Of a DNA stretch of 64,000 nucleotides, positions 1 through 12,318 are shown in pieces. The first letter of the stretch is position 1; the number at the start of each line of letters is the position of its first letter. The notes under the pieces were generated by a model that saw nothing but the letters and a program-made list of their open reading frames with translations, was not told the DNA's origin and searched no databases. The stretch is from contig NZ_SJSB01000002.1 in NCBI RefSeq assembly GCF_004352835.1, positions 1 to 64,000 on the forward strand, given 5' to 3'. A program made the translations under genes and the position numbers. This stretch comes from Marinomonas flavescens. GTDB taxonomy: Bacteria > Pseudomonadota > Gammaproteobacteria > Pseudomonadales > Marinomonadaceae.

Positions 1-366
1 AAGCTGATGCAATCGTTCATACACGCACCGTAAGGCGATTGAGCATTTAATTATCCAATCTGACATCGTCTGCCGACTCAGCTCGATCCCATATTGTTTG
101 AACATCGATTCTTGTCTATACAGAGGTAAGCTGTATTGGAACTTCCCCGTAATGATTTGGCTGAGTAAGCTGGGCGAATACTCGGTGGCATTGGGGCTTG
201 TTTAATGTGATTTTTAACGCCTGTTTTTTTACATTCTCGGCAAGCGTACTTAGGCCGTACTGTTTCGATCACTTTAAGTGGTGCGGGGATAAACGCTAAC
301 TTTTCAGACGAGTCTTTGCCAATCTGATGAAGCTTGCCTTCGCAGAAATGGCGTGTTGGCGATACT
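1..366 (-). pseudogene. IS66-family transposase (TnpC) remnant
   Basis: The minus strand encodes recognisable IS66 TnpC pieces. One is a zinc-knuckle-like stretch with LHQIGKDSSEKL and RPKYACRECKKTG (about 345-205). After a shift of frame near 190 comes a stretch containing FQYSLPLYRQESMF and IELSRQTMSDW, which runs off the window at base 1. In intact IS66 transposases these two stretches are continuous, with a short proline-rich link between them. Here the frame changes and the link is shortened. The N-terminal leucine-zipper/HTH part is missing, because an unrelated gene begins at about 406. No inverted repeats or target duplications are visible in the window. It is a dead fragment; whether the rest lies to the left cannot be seen. 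Confidence 0.8.
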
Positions 367-405
367 AAAGGCGTTGCAAGCCTAAACTCACTCGCCTTTT
401 CTTCT

Positions 406-861
406 CTATGGCTGAAAAGGCACGGTGACGCTCGATACATGACGCTGTAGCTCAGTGCGAATGCGTTCAATACCTTCAGGTGTTAGCCAAAACTTCACAA
501 TCACGACTTGTTTTTCTTTTCCATCAACCGTGTATTCCACTGACCAAGCTTGCTTCTGCTCTTCAATGCTCACAACGTCTTCATAACGCATCGATTTTAA
601 ACCAATCACTTTTGATGGTTTCACCTCAAAACAGTCGTTTTTAAATATGACGTAAGGTGTATTCTTCCAATATTTTGCCGTCATATAACGTGAAAAAATC
701 AGTAACAAAACCGGAAGCATGACAAAATAATTATTAGCGTAAGCACAAATGGCCAGCAGAGGTAGGCAAGAGATTAACGCATAACGAATAATTCGAAATG
801 AAATATTCGCGCCTTTTTCACCATAAATGACAGTGGGTTTTGTTGTTTCTGACAAGCTCAT
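406..861 (-). CDS. small membrane protein, PH-like fold suspected
   Basis: A 151-aa protein that I cannot assign to a named family. Residues about 25-60 form two closely spaced hydrophobic segments (ALISCLPLLAICAYA and FVMLPVLLLIFS). A soluble tail follows, with alternating hydrophobic strands and an ending helix (TPEGIERIRTELQRH). This layout, a two-helix membrane hairpin plus a beta-rich tail, resembles small bacterial proteins with a PH-like domain, but that is inference. The stop codon lies about 40 bp from the IS66 remnant, so the last residues could have been altered by the insertion. Start ATG at 861. The next gene, tcdA, is on the same strand 41 bp further on. Confidence 0.6.
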   Translation of the reverse strand: MSLSETTKPTVIYGEKGANISFRIIRYALISCLPLLAICAYANNYFVMLPVLLLIFSRYMTAKYWKNTPYVIFKNDCFEVKPSKVIGLKSMRYEDVVSIEEQKQAWSVEYTVDGKEKQVVIVKFWLTPEGIERIRTELQRHVSSVTVPFQP

Positions 862-902
862 AAACAGTCTCTTTAAAATAGATTATCTAACGTGAATAGG
901 TA

Positions 903-1679
903 TTAACTTGATTTGGCTAACTTTTCTAGTACTTTCGAAACCGCTACAAAGCCAAAGGTCGCAGTGACAGCCGTGCTGGCACCGAAACCGGTATCACACC
1001 CCATTTTGGTCTCTGTATCGCCTTTCAGCCTCGTTTTGGAAACCGTACCATCGCCTTGTGGGTAGTTAAGTTGCTCAATGGAATACACACATTCAATGTG
1101 AAAACGACGTTTGATATTTCGGCTGAAGTTATAATAACGACGTAAAAAATTGCGTAAATTCGCAGCCAATGGATCACCTACCGTTTTCGCCAGATCTGCT
1201 GTCTGAATTTTGGTAGGGTCGGTTTGTCCGCCCGCACCACCAATCGTAATAACAGAACGCTTGTTGCTCTTACACCAAGCCACTAGAGCCGCTTTCGGTT
1301 TAATGCTATCAACGCAATCAATAATGTAATCAAATTGCTCTACAAGCAGTTCAGAGAGGTTCTCGGGGGTAACAAAGTCTTCTACTGCCGTCACTTTGCA
1401 GTTAGGGTTAATCAGGCTGATACGTTCCGCCATGACTTCTACTTTTGACTTACCTATGTTGCCGTCCAGCGCATGTATTTGGCGATTGGTGTTGGTGACG
1501 CAAATATCATCCATATCAATTAAGGTTATTTTACCAATACCAGAACGGGCTAAGGCTTCTGCCGCCCACGAACCAACGCCACCAATCCCCACTACACAAA
1601 CATGCGCTTGGGAAAAAATTTGGTAGGCCGCATCACCATATAAACGGCGAATTCCGCCAAAACGCTGATCATCACTCAC
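903..1679 (-). CDS. tcdA: tRNA threonylcarbamoyladenosine dehydratase
   Basis: TcdA (CsdL/YgdL) is an E1-like enzyme that uses ATP to dehydrate t6A37 of tRNA to the cyclic form ct6A. The 258-aa length fits the family. The N-terminal Rossmann nucleotide-binding loop is visible as GIGGVGSWAAEAL (residues about 31-43). It is followed by LIDMDDICVTNTNRQ, the acidic/Asn-Arg-Gln signature of the ThiF/MoeB/E1 superfamily. The CxxC zinc motifs of ThiF/MoeB are not obvious, as is usual for TcdA. Transcribed away from the TrmB-like gene, with a shared 131-bp promoter gap. Confidence 0.93.
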   Translation of the reverse strand: MSDDQRFGGIRRLYGDAAYQIFSQAHVCVVGIGGVGSWAAEALARSGIGKITLIDMDDICVTNTNRQIHALDGNIGKSKVEVMAERISLINPNCKVTAVEDFVTPENLSELLVEQFDYIIDCVDSIKPKAALVAWCKSNKRSVITIGGAGGQTDPTKIQTADLAKTVGDPLAANLRNFLRRYYNFSRNIKRRFHIECVYSIEQLNYPQGDGTVSKTRLKGDTETKMGCDTGFGASTAVTATFGFVAVSKVLEKLAKSS

Positions 1680-1810
1680 TTTCTACTCCTCGCAAAACAC
1701 CATGCTTTGCGCTCTATTACGTATTAAATGTCTTATTCCATGCCTTTACATCAGCACAAACGGGCGAGTATTCTGCACACTACTATTGATATTTGGTTTT
1801 TGTAACGCTT

Positions 1811-2551
1811 ATGATCCAACACGCTTTTGAACAACTCGGTCTCACACCTAGAGAAACTCAGCTTTACCAGACTCTGCTAAAGCTAGGGCCTTCTTCGATC
1901 CGAGACATTGCCGAACACAGCGGGATTAACCGCGGCACCGCCTATGAAGCACTCAAGCAATTGCAAAACAAAGGGGTAATCAGTTATTTTCCAAAAGGAA
2001 AACGCCGCTTTTTCATGGCGGAAAACCCAGATATTTTGCTCAGTCTTGCGGAAGACAAGCGTCTTCAATTAGACAAAACCATAGAATCACTCAAAAGCAC
2101 TATCATTCCCAATTTAAGCCAGCAACAGCCTGATTATCATCATACTGACGTGCGCTATTATGAAGGCGACGATGGCATAGAATGGGTATTGCGCGACATT
2201 CTAAACGTCGTATCGCAACAAGACCATAAAGAATATTGTGTGTTTTCATCTAAACCCATTCGTCCGTATCTGTATCGTCCGTTTCCGAACTACACCAAAC
2301 AGCGAATCAAGCTGGGTATCAACGTGAAAGTCATCGCATTGGGAGAAGGTGGTGAAGAAGCCGGTCTATCAGAGCGTAAGTGGATCAAAACCGAAGGCCC
2401 AGTAGACGCCAGCTATATCGCAATCTACCCACCAAAATGTGCGATTATTTCTTTAGCGAGCAACAACTTCCCTTCTGCTGTCGTGCTAGAGTCAAAAGAC
2501 ATCGCCAGCGCCCAGCAAATCATCTTCGATACGCTTTGGAAAATGCTTTAA
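1811..2551 (+). CDS. TrmB-type helix-turn-helix transcriptional regulator
   Basis: A 246-aa protein. Residues about 5-75 form a winged HTH typical of the TrmB family: LTPRETQLYQTLLKLGPSSIRDIAEHSGI, then RGTAYEALKQLQNKGVI, then a KGKRRFF wing. A coiled linker (DKRLQLDKTIESLKSTI) leads to a C-terminal domain of about 150 residues that resembles the effector part of TrmB/Paal-like sensors. The chosen start is ATG 1811; an in-frame TTG at 1793 would add six residues and has no better ribosome site. It diverges from tcdA and ends just before a bidirectional terminator. The ligand and target genes cannot be read from the sequence. Confidence 0.75.
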   Translation: MIQHAFEQLGLTPRETQLYQTLLKLGPSSIRDIAEHSGINRGTAYEALKQLQNKGVISYFPKGKRRFFMAENPDILLSLAEDKRLQLDKTIESLKSTIIPNLSQQQPDYHHTDVRYYEGDDGIEWVLRDILNVVSQQDHKEYCVFSSKPIRPYLYRPFPNYTKQRIKLGINVKVIALGEGGEEAGLSERKWIKTEGPVDASYIAIYPPKCAIISLASNNFPSAVVLESKDIASAQQIIFDTLWKML

Positions 2552-2584
2552 GAATCTGCGGCTTCAGTTAGCAGTAAACAAACA

Positions 2585-2613
2585 TAAAAAAAGCAGCCCT
2601 AGGGCTGCTTTTT
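2585..2613. terminator. bidirectional intrinsic terminator
   Basis: A perfect self-complementary stem, AGCAGCCCTAGGGCTGCT (2591-2608), flanked by an A-run on the left and a T-run on the right. It can terminate the TrmB-like gene on the plus strand and the atp operon on the minus strand. Confidence 0.85.
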
Positions 2614-2638
2614 AGACTGTTCAACTCTAGCGTTTCGC

Positions 2639-3055
2639 TTATTGATGGCGGAACTGCTGGATAGTACGCAAGCGAGCCATGGCTTCTGCCAATTCCGCTG
2701 TTGCACGAGAATAGTCAACATCAGGTTTTTGGTTGGCTAAAAGCTCTTGTGCGTGTTGCTTCGCTTTTAGTGCCGCCTCTTCGTCAAGATCTCTTGCACG
2801 AATGGCCGTGTTGGCCAAGACGGTGACACGGTGCGGTTGAACTTCTAGGAAGCCACCGGACACGAAGATAAACTCTTCGTCACCATTTTCTTTAACCACA
2901 CGAATAGGACCTGGTTGCAGAGTCGTCAATAATGGCGCATGACCAGGCATAATGCCTAGATCGCCATAATCACCTGCAGCCACAAGAGATTTAACGACTC
3001 CGCTAAAGATCTCTTGTTCAGCGCTTACGATATCGCAGTGTACTGTGATAGCCAT
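2639..3055 (-). CDS. atpC: ATP synthase F1 subunit epsilon
   Basis: The epsilon subunit sits on the central stalk, couples gamma to the c-ring and inhibits hydrolysis. The 138-aa length matches the family. The N-terminal beta-sandwich is visible ([53 protein letters not shown]). It is followed by the helical hairpin ([16 protein letters not shown] ... [17 protein letters not shown]). Last gene of the atp operon, 61 bp after atpD, followed by the terminator at 2585-2613. Confidence 0.97.
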   Translation of the reverse strand: MAITVHCDIVSAEQEIFSGVVKSLVAAGDYGDLGIMPGHAPLLTTLQPGPIRVVKENGDEEFIFVSGGFLEVQPHRVTVLANTAIRARDLDEEAALKAKQHAQELLANQKPDVDYSRATAELAEAMARLRTIQQFRHQ

Positions 3056-3116
3056 AAGTTGCCTCTCTTAGTCAGGCTTAGTAAGAACGCCTAAGCGCTC
3101 TTACTTCGCGTGATGG

Positions 3117-4505
<1,389 letters not shown>

Positions 4506-4514
4506 TTAAATACC

Positions 4515-5375
4515 TTAAACCGCTGCCGCGCCGCTGACTATCTCAGAAATTTCCTGAGTAATCGCTGCTTGACGAGCCTTGTTGTACACCAACTGCAATT
4601 CATCAATGATATCGCCGGCGTTGTCGGTTGCGTTTTTCATAGCAAGCATACGAGATGCTTGTTCACACGCAATGTTCTCAACGACTGACTGATATACTTG
4701 AGATTCAATATAGCGAACCAATAGTCCATCTAAAATATCAATGGCTTCTGGTTCATAAATGTAATCCCAGTGGTGCTGTAACTCTGTATTCTCTTCTGCT
4801 TGTAATGGCAAAAGTTGCTCGACCATCGGAATCTGAGTCATGGTGTTCACAAACTCATTAGAAACCACATACAGACGATCAATGCGACCTTCATCAAATG
4901 CATCTAGCATCACCTTTACGCTGCCGACTAAGTCGTCAGCTTTAGGTGCATCACCTAAACCAGTGAAAGCTGCTGCTACATTTCCACCGTAGTTACGAAA
5001 GAATGACACAGCCTTGCCGCCAATGGCACAAATGTCGATTTCGACACCAGTATCAGCGAACTGCTTCATATCTTTAATGGCTTTTTTAAACACGTTAATG
5101 TTCAAGCCACCACATAAACCACGATCAGAAGAGATTACGATATAACCAACACGCTTCGCCTCACGTTCGGTAAGGTAACGGTGTTTATACTCAGGATTCG
5201 CGTTAGCCAAATGACCAACAACTTGGCGAATTCGTTCCGCATACGGACGAGAAGCGGCCATACGATCCTGAGCTTTACGCGTCTTACTTGCTGCTACTTT
5301 TTCCATAGCACGAGTAATTTTACGCGTATTGTTAATGCTCGAAATCTGAGTACGTATCTCTTTTCCGACTGCCAT
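4515..5375 (-). CDS. atpG: ATP synthase F1 subunit gamma
   Basis: The central rotor shaft of F1, 286 aa. The N-terminal coiled-coil helix ([27 protein letters not shown]) and the matching C-terminal helix ([37 protein letters not shown]) are the two strands of the shaft and are highly conserved here. The central Rossmann-like part contains [11 protein letters not shown]. It lies 85 bp after atpA. Confidence 0.97.
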   Translation of the reverse strand: MAVGKEIRTQISSINNTRKITRAMEKVAASKTRKAQDRMAASRPYAERIRQVVGHLANANPEYKHRYLTEREAKRVGYIVISSDRGLCGGLNINVFKKAIKDMKQFADTGVEIDICAIGGKAVSFFRNYGGNVAAAFTGLGDAPKADDLVGSVKVMLDAFDEGRIDRLYVVSNEFVNTMTQIPMVEQLLPLQAEENTELQHHWDYIYEPEAIDILDGLLVRYIESQVYQSVVENIACEQASRMLAMKNATDNAGDIIDELQLVYNKARQAAITQEISEIVSGAAAV

Positions 5376-5460
5376 AATAGAACTGCCCTTGTGAGAATGT
5401 TATTTCACAAACTGCAAGAAAATGGCAACAGGCTAAATTAATAGTCTGCTGCCAAGCTCA

Positions 5461-7005
5461 TTACCAAGTTTGCGTCGCTTTAAACTTCTCGATTGCCGCT
5501 TTAAGTGTCGCTTCAATCTCGCCGTTAAAGTTGCCAGTTTTGTTGATGTCAGCCATAAGATCAGCGTGTTCGCTGTTCATATAACCCAACAATGCCTGTT
5601 CAAAACTACCAATTTTGCTTGTTTCAACATCTACAAGGAAGCCATCATTAGCAGCGTAAAGAACTACGCCCATTTCAGCTACGGGCATAGGAGAGAACTG
5701 CTTCTGTTTCATCAGTTCCGTAACCTGTTTACCGTGCTCTAGCTGCTTACGAGTCGCTTCATCTAGGTCAGATGCGAACTGAGCGAAAGCCGCCAATTCA
5801 CGGTACTGAGCCAATGCAAGACGAATACCACCGCCAAGTTTTTTTACAATCTTAGTTTGTGCAGCACCACCAACACGAGAAACCGAAATACCGGCGTTCA
5901 TCGCTGGACGAATACCCGCATTAAACGAGCTCGTTTCCAAGAAAATCTGACCATCTGTGATGGAGATTACGTTGGTTGGTACGAAAGCAGATACGTCACC
6001 ACCTTGTGTCTCGATGATAGGCAAGGCTGTCAAAGAGCCTGTTTTGCCTTTCACTTCACCATTGGTGAATTTCTCAACGTACTCAACGTTTACACGAGAC
6101 GCACGTTCTAGAAGACGAGAGTGAAGGTAGAATACATCACCTGGGTAAGCTTCACGACCTGGTGGACGACGAAGAAGCAAAGAGATCTGACGGTAAGCCC
6201 AAGCTTGCTTGGTCAAATCATCATAAATGATCAAAGCGTCTTCACCGCGGTCACGGAAGTATTCACCCATAGTACAACCAGTGTATGGCGCTAGGTAAAG
6301 CATCGCCGCTGGATCAGAAGCACCAGCCGCTACCACTGTGGTGTAACTCATTGCACCCGCTTCTTCAAGCTTACGTACAACGTTGGCAATAGTAGATTGT
6401 TTCTGACCGATCGCTACGTATACACATTTAATACCGCTGTTTTTCTGAGCGATAATAGTATCGATAGCTAATGCTGTCTTACCAATCTGACGGTCACCGA
6501 TAATTAACTCACGCTGACCACGACCGATTGGCACCATGGCATCAATCGCTTTGTAACCAGTTTGAATAGGTTGATCAACAGACTGACGTTCGATAACGCC
6601 TGGTGCTACTTTCTCAACTTTATCCGTTAATTTTGCATTGATATCGCCTTTGCCGTCGATTGGATTACCCAATGCGTCAACAACACGACCAAGCAATTCA
6701 GGACCAATTGGAACTTCCAATATACGACCTGTACATTTAACTTTTTGACCTTCTACAAGGTCTTGATATTTACCTAATACTACTGCACCGACAGAGTCAC
6801 GCTCTAGGTTCAATGCAATACCGTAAATACCACCGGAGAATTCAATCATTTCTCCGTACATAACATCTGCCAAACCGTGAACCAGAACGATACCGTCTGC
6901 TACACTGACAATTGTGCCCTCATTTTGGGCATCAGAAGTGACATCGAGATTCTCGATGCGCTTCTTGATAATCTCGCTGATCTCAGATGGATTCAGTTGC
7001 TGCAT
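5461..7005 (-). CDS. atpA: ATP synthase F1 subunit alpha
   Basis: The non-catalytic nucleotide-binding F1 subunit, 514 aa, full length. The N-terminal segment [18 protein letters not shown] contacts the delta subunit. The P-loop GDRQIGKTA and the [43 protein letters not shown] block are intact. The arginine finger region [10 protein letters not shown] is present. It lies 38 bp after atpH. Confidence 0.98.
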   Translation of the reverse strand: MQQLNPSEISEIIKKRIENLDVTSDAQNEGTIVSVADGIVLVHGLADVMYGEMIEFSGGIYGIALNLERDSVGAVVLGKYQDLVEGQKVKCTGRILEVPIGPELLGRVVDALGNPIDGKGDINAKLTDKVEKVAPGVIERQSVDQPIQTGYKAIDAMVPIGRGQRELIIGDRQIGKTALAIDTIIAQKNSGIKCVYVAIGQKQSTIANVVRKLEEAGAMSYTTVVAAGASDPAAMLYLAPYTGCTMGEYFRDRGEDALIIYDDLTKQAWAYRQISLLLRRPPGREAYPGDVFYLHSRLLERASRVNVEYVEKFTNGEVKGKTGSLTALPIIETQGGDVSAFVPTNVISITDGQIFLETSSFNAGIRPAMNAGISVSRVGGAAQTKIVKKLGGGIRLALAQYRELAAFAQFASDLDEATRKQLEHGKQVTELMKQKQFSPMPVAEMGVVLYAANDGFLVDVETSKIGSFEQALLGYMNSEHADLMADINKTGNFNGEIEATLKAAIEKFKATQTW

Positions 7006-7043
7006 GCTAAATTCCTCAACCCTGTTTTCGATTTAACGAAACA

Positions 7044-7580
7044 CTAGGAGTTTATCGCCTCGGCCAGTTTCGCCAGTTTACCGCGAACTGAACCGTCGAT
7101 GATTAAGTCACCTGTACGGATAACCACGCCACCAAGCAGGCTTGCGTCTGTTTCATTGGTTAAGTTGATCGTACGATCCAACTTTTTCGCCAATGCTGCG
7201 GCCAATACTTGCGCTTGTTCTGCTGATAATTCAAAAGCTGAGGTAAATTCTACATCTACCGCTTTTTCATAATTCAGTTTGAACTGTTGAAATAACACAG
7301 AAATTGCCGGAATAAGCGTTAAACGCTTTTTCTCAGCCAGTGCTAGCAAAAATGCTTTGCCCTGTACTGTTGTTACTTCTGCACAAACGTCCGCTAAAGC
7401 GCTTGCCTTCTCTTCCGCATTAAAAGCTGGATTTCCAAGTGCTATTGTCAGCTTAGGATCCACCGTTACAGCGGCTAATATGCTTAGCATATCAGCCCAT
7501 TCTGTAACCTGGCCTTGCTCACGGGCAACTTCGAAAGCCGCTCTAGCGTACGGTCGCGCGACTGTTTTTAGTTCAGCCAT
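7044..7580 (-). CDS. atpH: ATP synthase F1 subunit delta
   Basis: The delta subunit caps the alpha3beta3 head and joins it to the b-subunit stator. The 178 aa match the family. The N-terminal six-helix domain begins VARPYARAAFEVAREQGQ. The C-terminal signature LLGGVVIRTGDLIIDGSVRGKL is clear. It lies 11 bp after atpF. Confidence 0.96.
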   Translation of the reverse strand: MAELKTVARPYARAAFEVAREQGQVTEWADMLSILAAVTVDPKLTIALGNPAFNAEEKASALADVCAEVTTVQGKAFLLALAEKKRLTLIPAISVLFQQFKLNYEKAVDVEFTSAFELSAEQAQVLAAALAKKLDRTINLTNETDASLLGGVVIRTGDLIIDGSVRGKLAKLAEAINS

Positions 7581-7591
7581 TAGACCCTCGC

Positions 7592-8062
7592 TTAAAGCTC
7601 TTTAGCGAGTTTTTCAACGATCTCGCTATGTGCTTTTTCGTCAATAGTGGCTCCCAAAATTTTCTCGGCACCAGCAAATGCAAGAACAGAAACTTGAGAA
7701 CGCAATGCTTCTTTAGCACGCAATACATCTTGTTCTATTTCTACTTGAGCTGCTTCGCGCAAGCGTTTGCCATCGGCAATTACTTGTTCGTTTGCTTCGT
7801 CAATAATTTGGTTCGCACGTTTGTTGGCTTGTTCAATAATCTCGGCCGCGTTTTCTTTGCTTTCACGTGATAGTTGAGCGGCATGTTCTTGAGCCAACTC
7901 TAAATCACGTGAAGCACGATTCGCTGCTTCTAATCCGTCTGCAATTTTCTTGCTACGCTCATCAAGCGCAGCAATTACTGGTGGCCACACGTATTTCATG
8001 CAGAACCAGACAAAAATGGCAAACGAGATAGCTTGGCCTACAAGTGTGAGATTTAAGTTCAC
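7592..8062 (-). CDS. atpF: ATP synthase Fo subunit b
   Basis: The peripheral stalk subunit, 156 aa. One N-terminal membrane helix ([26 protein letters not shown]) is followed by a long charged, alanine-rich coiled coil that dimerises and reaches up to delta. Length and layout are the same as E. coli b. It lies between atpE and atpH. Confidence 0.97.
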   Translation of the reverse strand: MNLNLTLVGQAISFAIFVWFCMKYVWPPVIAALDERSKKIADGLEAANRASRDLELAQEHAAQLSRESKENAAEIIEQANKRANQIIDEANEQVIADGKRLREAAQVEIEQDVLRAKEALRSQVSVLAFAGAEKILGATIDEKAHSEIVEKLAKEL

Positions 8063-8119
8063 GCTAATATCCTCGCTCTAAGTCGTTTAAAAATAGTTTC
8101 TGCAAAGTATCGCAGAATC

Positions 8120-8401
<282 letters not shown>

Positions 8402-8439
8402 TTAAATTTAAGGTTTTTAACGTTTAACTAAGAACTCTT

Positions 8440-9306
<867 letters not shown>

Positions 9307-9338
9307 TCAATGATTAAAACCTTTATCCCTTCGTACTG

Positions 9339-9743
9339 CTATTTGTTCAGTACAATAGGGCTGAGCCAATGACTCAAAATCGCAATACCAAAACCTGCAA
9401 AAAAAACACCGGCAGCTAATGGCTTAATAATAAGAAAAACTAGCGATAATAACACCGCCGTCAATACTAGCTTACCAGCTTCTCCTCGATAGAATGCTCT
9501 CATAACATCCTTGGCTGGGCGCGTTCCTTTATATCCGAAAACTCGCCAAGCCATATAAACACTGGGAACTATGCTGCATAACGCACCAAGTACAAAAGAG
9601 TACCAGTACAGACCACTAGTAAAGAAAATAATTCCCAAAGAAATGAAGAATAAGCAAAGAATTTGCAAAAAAATAAAACGAAACACTGATTGCTTCTTGG
9701 CAATAAGTAGAGCGGTCGCACTAAGGGGCTTCCTATCATTCAT
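9339..9743 (-). CDS. atpI: ATP synthase accessory protein I
   Basis: A 134-aa protein with four hydrophobic segments, in the usual first position of the operon. AtpI family members help c-ring assembly or act as small ion transporters and are poorly conserved in sequence. The motif PSVYMAWRVFGYKG and the helix pattern are typical of gammaproteobacterial AtpI. Assignment rests on position as well as sequence. Confidence 0.88.
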   Translation of the reverse strand: MNDRKPLSATALLIAKKQSVFRFIFLQILCLFFISLGIIFFTSGLYWYSFVLGALCSIVPSVYMAWRVFGYKGTRPAKDVMRAFYRGEAGKLVLTAVLLSLVFLIIKPLAAGVFFAGFGIAILSHWLSPIVLNK

Positions 9744-9822
9744 TACCTAAATACCTTTTTGTTGTGCACTAAAATAAAGCAAACTAGTGCATTCCTTGTC
9801 TTCAATTCTAAAATCCGTGGCA

Positions 9823-9850
9823 TTATATGAGTATTAGAAGCTGTGATCAA
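9823..9850 (-). promoter_or_regulatory. likely sigma-70 promoter of the atp operon
   Basis: On the minus strand, TTGATC (9850-9845) is followed about 16-17 bp later by a perfect TATAAT (9828-9823), some 80 bp upstream of the atpI start. No better promoter is visible in the 180-bp gap between parB and atpI. Confidence 0.65.
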
Positions 9851-9923
9851 CTTAAACCGACCTCTCTCAACACTTCCTAACAGTTCTGTCTAGATAGAAA
9901 TATTAACTTGTCATAAAATTACT

Positions 9924-10805
9924 TTATTTTTTCGTAAATAGTTCACTGATTAATAGCTCTAAGTGTTCAGGGTTGCGGTATTCGATGACTACCTTACCCT
10001 TTCCTTTAGCAGAAGGTTGAATTTTTACAGAAGCATTAATGGTTTGGCTTATTTTTTCAGCCTCTGCATTAAAATCTGGTAACACAGGAGAAGTTTTTTC
10101 AGTACTTTCAGGGGCTTGGATACTTTTCACTAAGCGTTCTGTCTCACGAACAGACAATGACCTAGTAACCACTTGAGAAGCGGCTTGAATTTGTTTTTCT
10201 TGCTCTAATGGCAATAAAGCTCGAGCATGCCCCATTTCGATATCACCATGCTCTAATAAGCGGCGAACTTCTGGAGAGAGACCTAAAAGACGTAAAAGAT
10301 TGGCAACAGTAGAACGTGATTTTCCAACCGTATCAGCCACTTGTTGCTGCGTTAAATTAAAATCTTCAACCAAACGCTGTAAAGCAAGTGCTTCTTCAAC
10401 CGGATTCAAATCCTCACGCTGAATGTTTTCAATTAATGCGAGTACTACCGCATCTGAATCATCAACATGACGAACAATAACAGGGACTTGCGTTAGATCC
10501 GCTAATTTTGCAGCGCGCCAGCGGCGTTCACCGGCAATAATTTCATACTGATTGGTGCCATTTGGACGAACGACGATCGGCTGCATAATGCCTTGTGTAC
10601 GAATAGAAGACGCTAATTCATCAAGCAAAGCAGGATTCATATCACGACGAGGCTGAAATTTACCTTTTGAAAGCCATTCAACCGGTAAATATGTTAATCC
10701 TTTAATAGGCTCATTTGGCGAGAGTTCTTGCAACTCTGTTGTTGCAGCCTGCGGCGCTAATAAAGCATCTAAACCGCGACCTAAACCTCTTTTTTTCATC
10801 GTCAT
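9924..10805 (-). CDS. parB: chromosome-partitioning protein ParB
   Basis: ParB is a CTP-dependent clamp that loads at parS and spreads along DNA; it recruits SMC and stimulates ParA. The 293-aa protein has an N-terminal RGLGRGLDALL motif (the ParA-contact region). The CTP-binding core follows (QPRRDMNP, IMQPIVVRPN, ANDEIIAGERRWRAAKLA-like block). The HTH (TQQQVADTVGKSRSTVANLLRLLGL) and a C-terminal dimerisation domain are also present. It lies 59 bp after parA. Its likely targets in this window are the three parS sites at 48.4, 49.3 and 52.8 kb. Confidence 0.97.
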   Translation of the reverse strand: MTMKKRGLGRGLDALLAPQAATTELQELSPNEPIKGLTYLPVEWLSKGKFQPRRDMNPALLDELASSIRTQGIMQPIVVRPNGTNQYEIIAGERRWRAAKLADLTQVPVIVRHVDDSDAVVLALIENIQREDLNPVEEALALQRLVEDFNLTQQQVADTVGKSRSTVANLLRLLGLSPEVRRLLEHGDIEMGHARALLPLEQEKQIQAASQVVTRSLSVRETERLVKSIQAPESTEKTSPVLPDFNAEAEKISQTINASVKIQPSAKGKGKVVIEYRNPEHLELLISELFTKK

Positions 10806-10864
10806 GTTATTAAACCCTAATTGAATTCAGTATGCCTACAAGTTAAAGGCTATTGTTCATCGCT

Positions 10865-11647
10865 TTATGCTGAGCGCTTTCTTATAAATTCACCCGCTAA
10901 TGCAAGATAAGCAATAGCACCACGGGACTGTTTTTCATAATGCAATACAGGAAGTCCGTAGCTAGGCGCTTCGGCAAGACGGATATTTCTTGGGATTACC
11001 GTATCGAAAACTTTACTACCAAAATGCTTTTGCAACTGATTCGACACATCGTGAGTCAAACTGGGACGAGGATCATACATAGTCCGCAGGATGCCTTCAA
11101 TTTCTAATGATGGATTTAGCGCACGGGTAATATGTTCAATGGTTTGCAAAAGTGCGGAAAGCCCTTCTAAGGCGTAATATTCGCATTGCACAGGAATTAA
11201 TACGCCTTGCGAAGCGGCTAATGCATTAACAGTCAGCATGTTTAAAGCTGGCGGGCAATCTAACAAAATATAATCAAAGTCATTATCCACTTCGTAAAGA
11301 CCTGCTCGCAGACGCGTTTCTTTACTTGGTAAATCAAGCAAGGCCACTTCGGCTCCCGTTAAATCACCATTGGCAGGCAGCACCCAATATTTCCCAGGGC
11401 CGGGGATATCCTCCATTACCGGTCTCATGACTTCTTTGACGCCATGAGTTCCGATCAAAACATCAAAAACGCTGGTATCCAGTTCTCCTTTGTTTAATCC
11501 GCTACCCGTCGTGGCGTTTCCTTGAGGATCGAGGTCGATTAAAAGCACACGACGTTTCATCGCCGCTAAAGAAGCGGCCAAATTAACACAGGTTGTGGTT
11601 TTACCCACGCCACCTTTTTGATTCGTGACTGCAATTATTCTCGCCAT
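10865..11647 (-). CDS. parA: chromosome-partitioning ATPase ParA (Soj)
   Basis: A 260-aa deviant Walker-A ATPase that binds DNA non-specifically when ATP-bound and moves ParB-parS complexes. The deviant P-loop KGGVGKTT is at residues 11-18 and the Walker A' region is LLIDLDPQGNATTGSG. There is no N-terminal HTH, so it is the chromosomal (Soj-type) form. It starts six bp after rsmG ends; transcription runs mnmG, rsmG, parA, parB. Confidence 0.97.
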   Translation of the reverse strand: MARIIAVTNQKGGVGKTTTCVNLAASLAAMKRRVLLIDLDPQGNATTGSGLNKGELDTSVFDVLIGTHGVKEVMRPVMEDIPGPGKYWVLPANGDLTGAEVALLDLPSKETRLRAGLYEVDNDFDYILLDCPPALNMLTVNALAASQGVLIPVQCEYYALEGLSALLQTIEHITRALNPSLEIEGILRTMYDPRPSLTHDVSNQLQKHFGSKVFDTVIPRNIRLAEAPSYGLPVLHYEKQSRGAIAYLALAGEFIRKRSA

Positions 11648-11653
11648 TTTTAT

Positions 11654-12292
11654 TTATCCTTTACGCGCCATAATTACCATATGGCGCTCGGCTTGTATGG
11701 TAGGCACAGTGAGCGGTTCTATATGGATGACCTCTACTCCAGATGGCAATCCTGTCAGCTCTTCGTTGGGGTATACCCCTTTCATAGCTAAAAAGTTACC
11801 TGTCTCCTTTGGAAGCGGTAAGGTCCAGTTTATCATGTCTTGAAGCGAAGCAAAGGCTCGAGAAATAACATGATCATAGTGACCTTGATGCGCGTGTTTC
11901 TCAACGCGCTCATTAGCAACCGTAACATTCTTAATGCCCAGCTCCATTTTAACCTGCGTCAAAAAGCGGGTTTTTTTGCCGTTACTGTCGAGTAAAGTAA
12001 AACGTTTTTCAGGCAGGCAAATAGCCAGAACCATACCGGGCAAACCTGGGCCTGTCCCGACATCAATAATGTCGTCCCCGGTAATAAAGGGCAAGGTGGC
12101 TAAGCTATCGAGTAGATGTAATGAAATCATCTGATCAACATCGCGGATTGCCGTTAGATTGTAAGCCTTATTCCATTTTTGGAACATGGCAAGGTAATCT
12201 ACTAGCGTTTGAATGGTTGTATCAGATAAATCGGCGCCCATTTGTTGGGCGCCTTTTTGAATGGCATCAAAGTGAGTCACAGTCGAATCCAA
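11654..12292 (-). CDS. rsmG: 16S rRNA (guanine527-N7)-methyltransferase
   Basis: RsmG (GidB) methylates G527 in the 530 loop of 16S rRNA using S-adenosylmethionine. The 212-aa protein has the SAM-binding motif DIVDVGTGPGLPGMVLAI-like (DDIIDVGTGPGLPG), the LLDSNGKKTRFL acidic loop and VISRAFASL. It lies 26 bp after mnmG in the conserved mnmG-rsmG-parA-parB order. Confidence 0.97.
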   Translation of the reverse strand: MDSTVTHFDAIQKGAQQMGADLSDTTIQTLVDYLAMFQKWNKAYNLTAIRDVDQMISLHLLDSLATLPFITGDDIIDVGTGPGLPGMVLAICLPEKRFTLLDSNGKKTRFLTQVKMELGIKNVTVANERVEKHAHQGHYDHVISRAFASLQDMINWTLPLPKETGNFLAMKGVYPNEELTGLPSGVEVIHIEPLTVPTIQAERHMVIMARKG

Positions 12293-12318
12293 TTAAAAGG
12301 CGTTATCGGCTGCTGATT

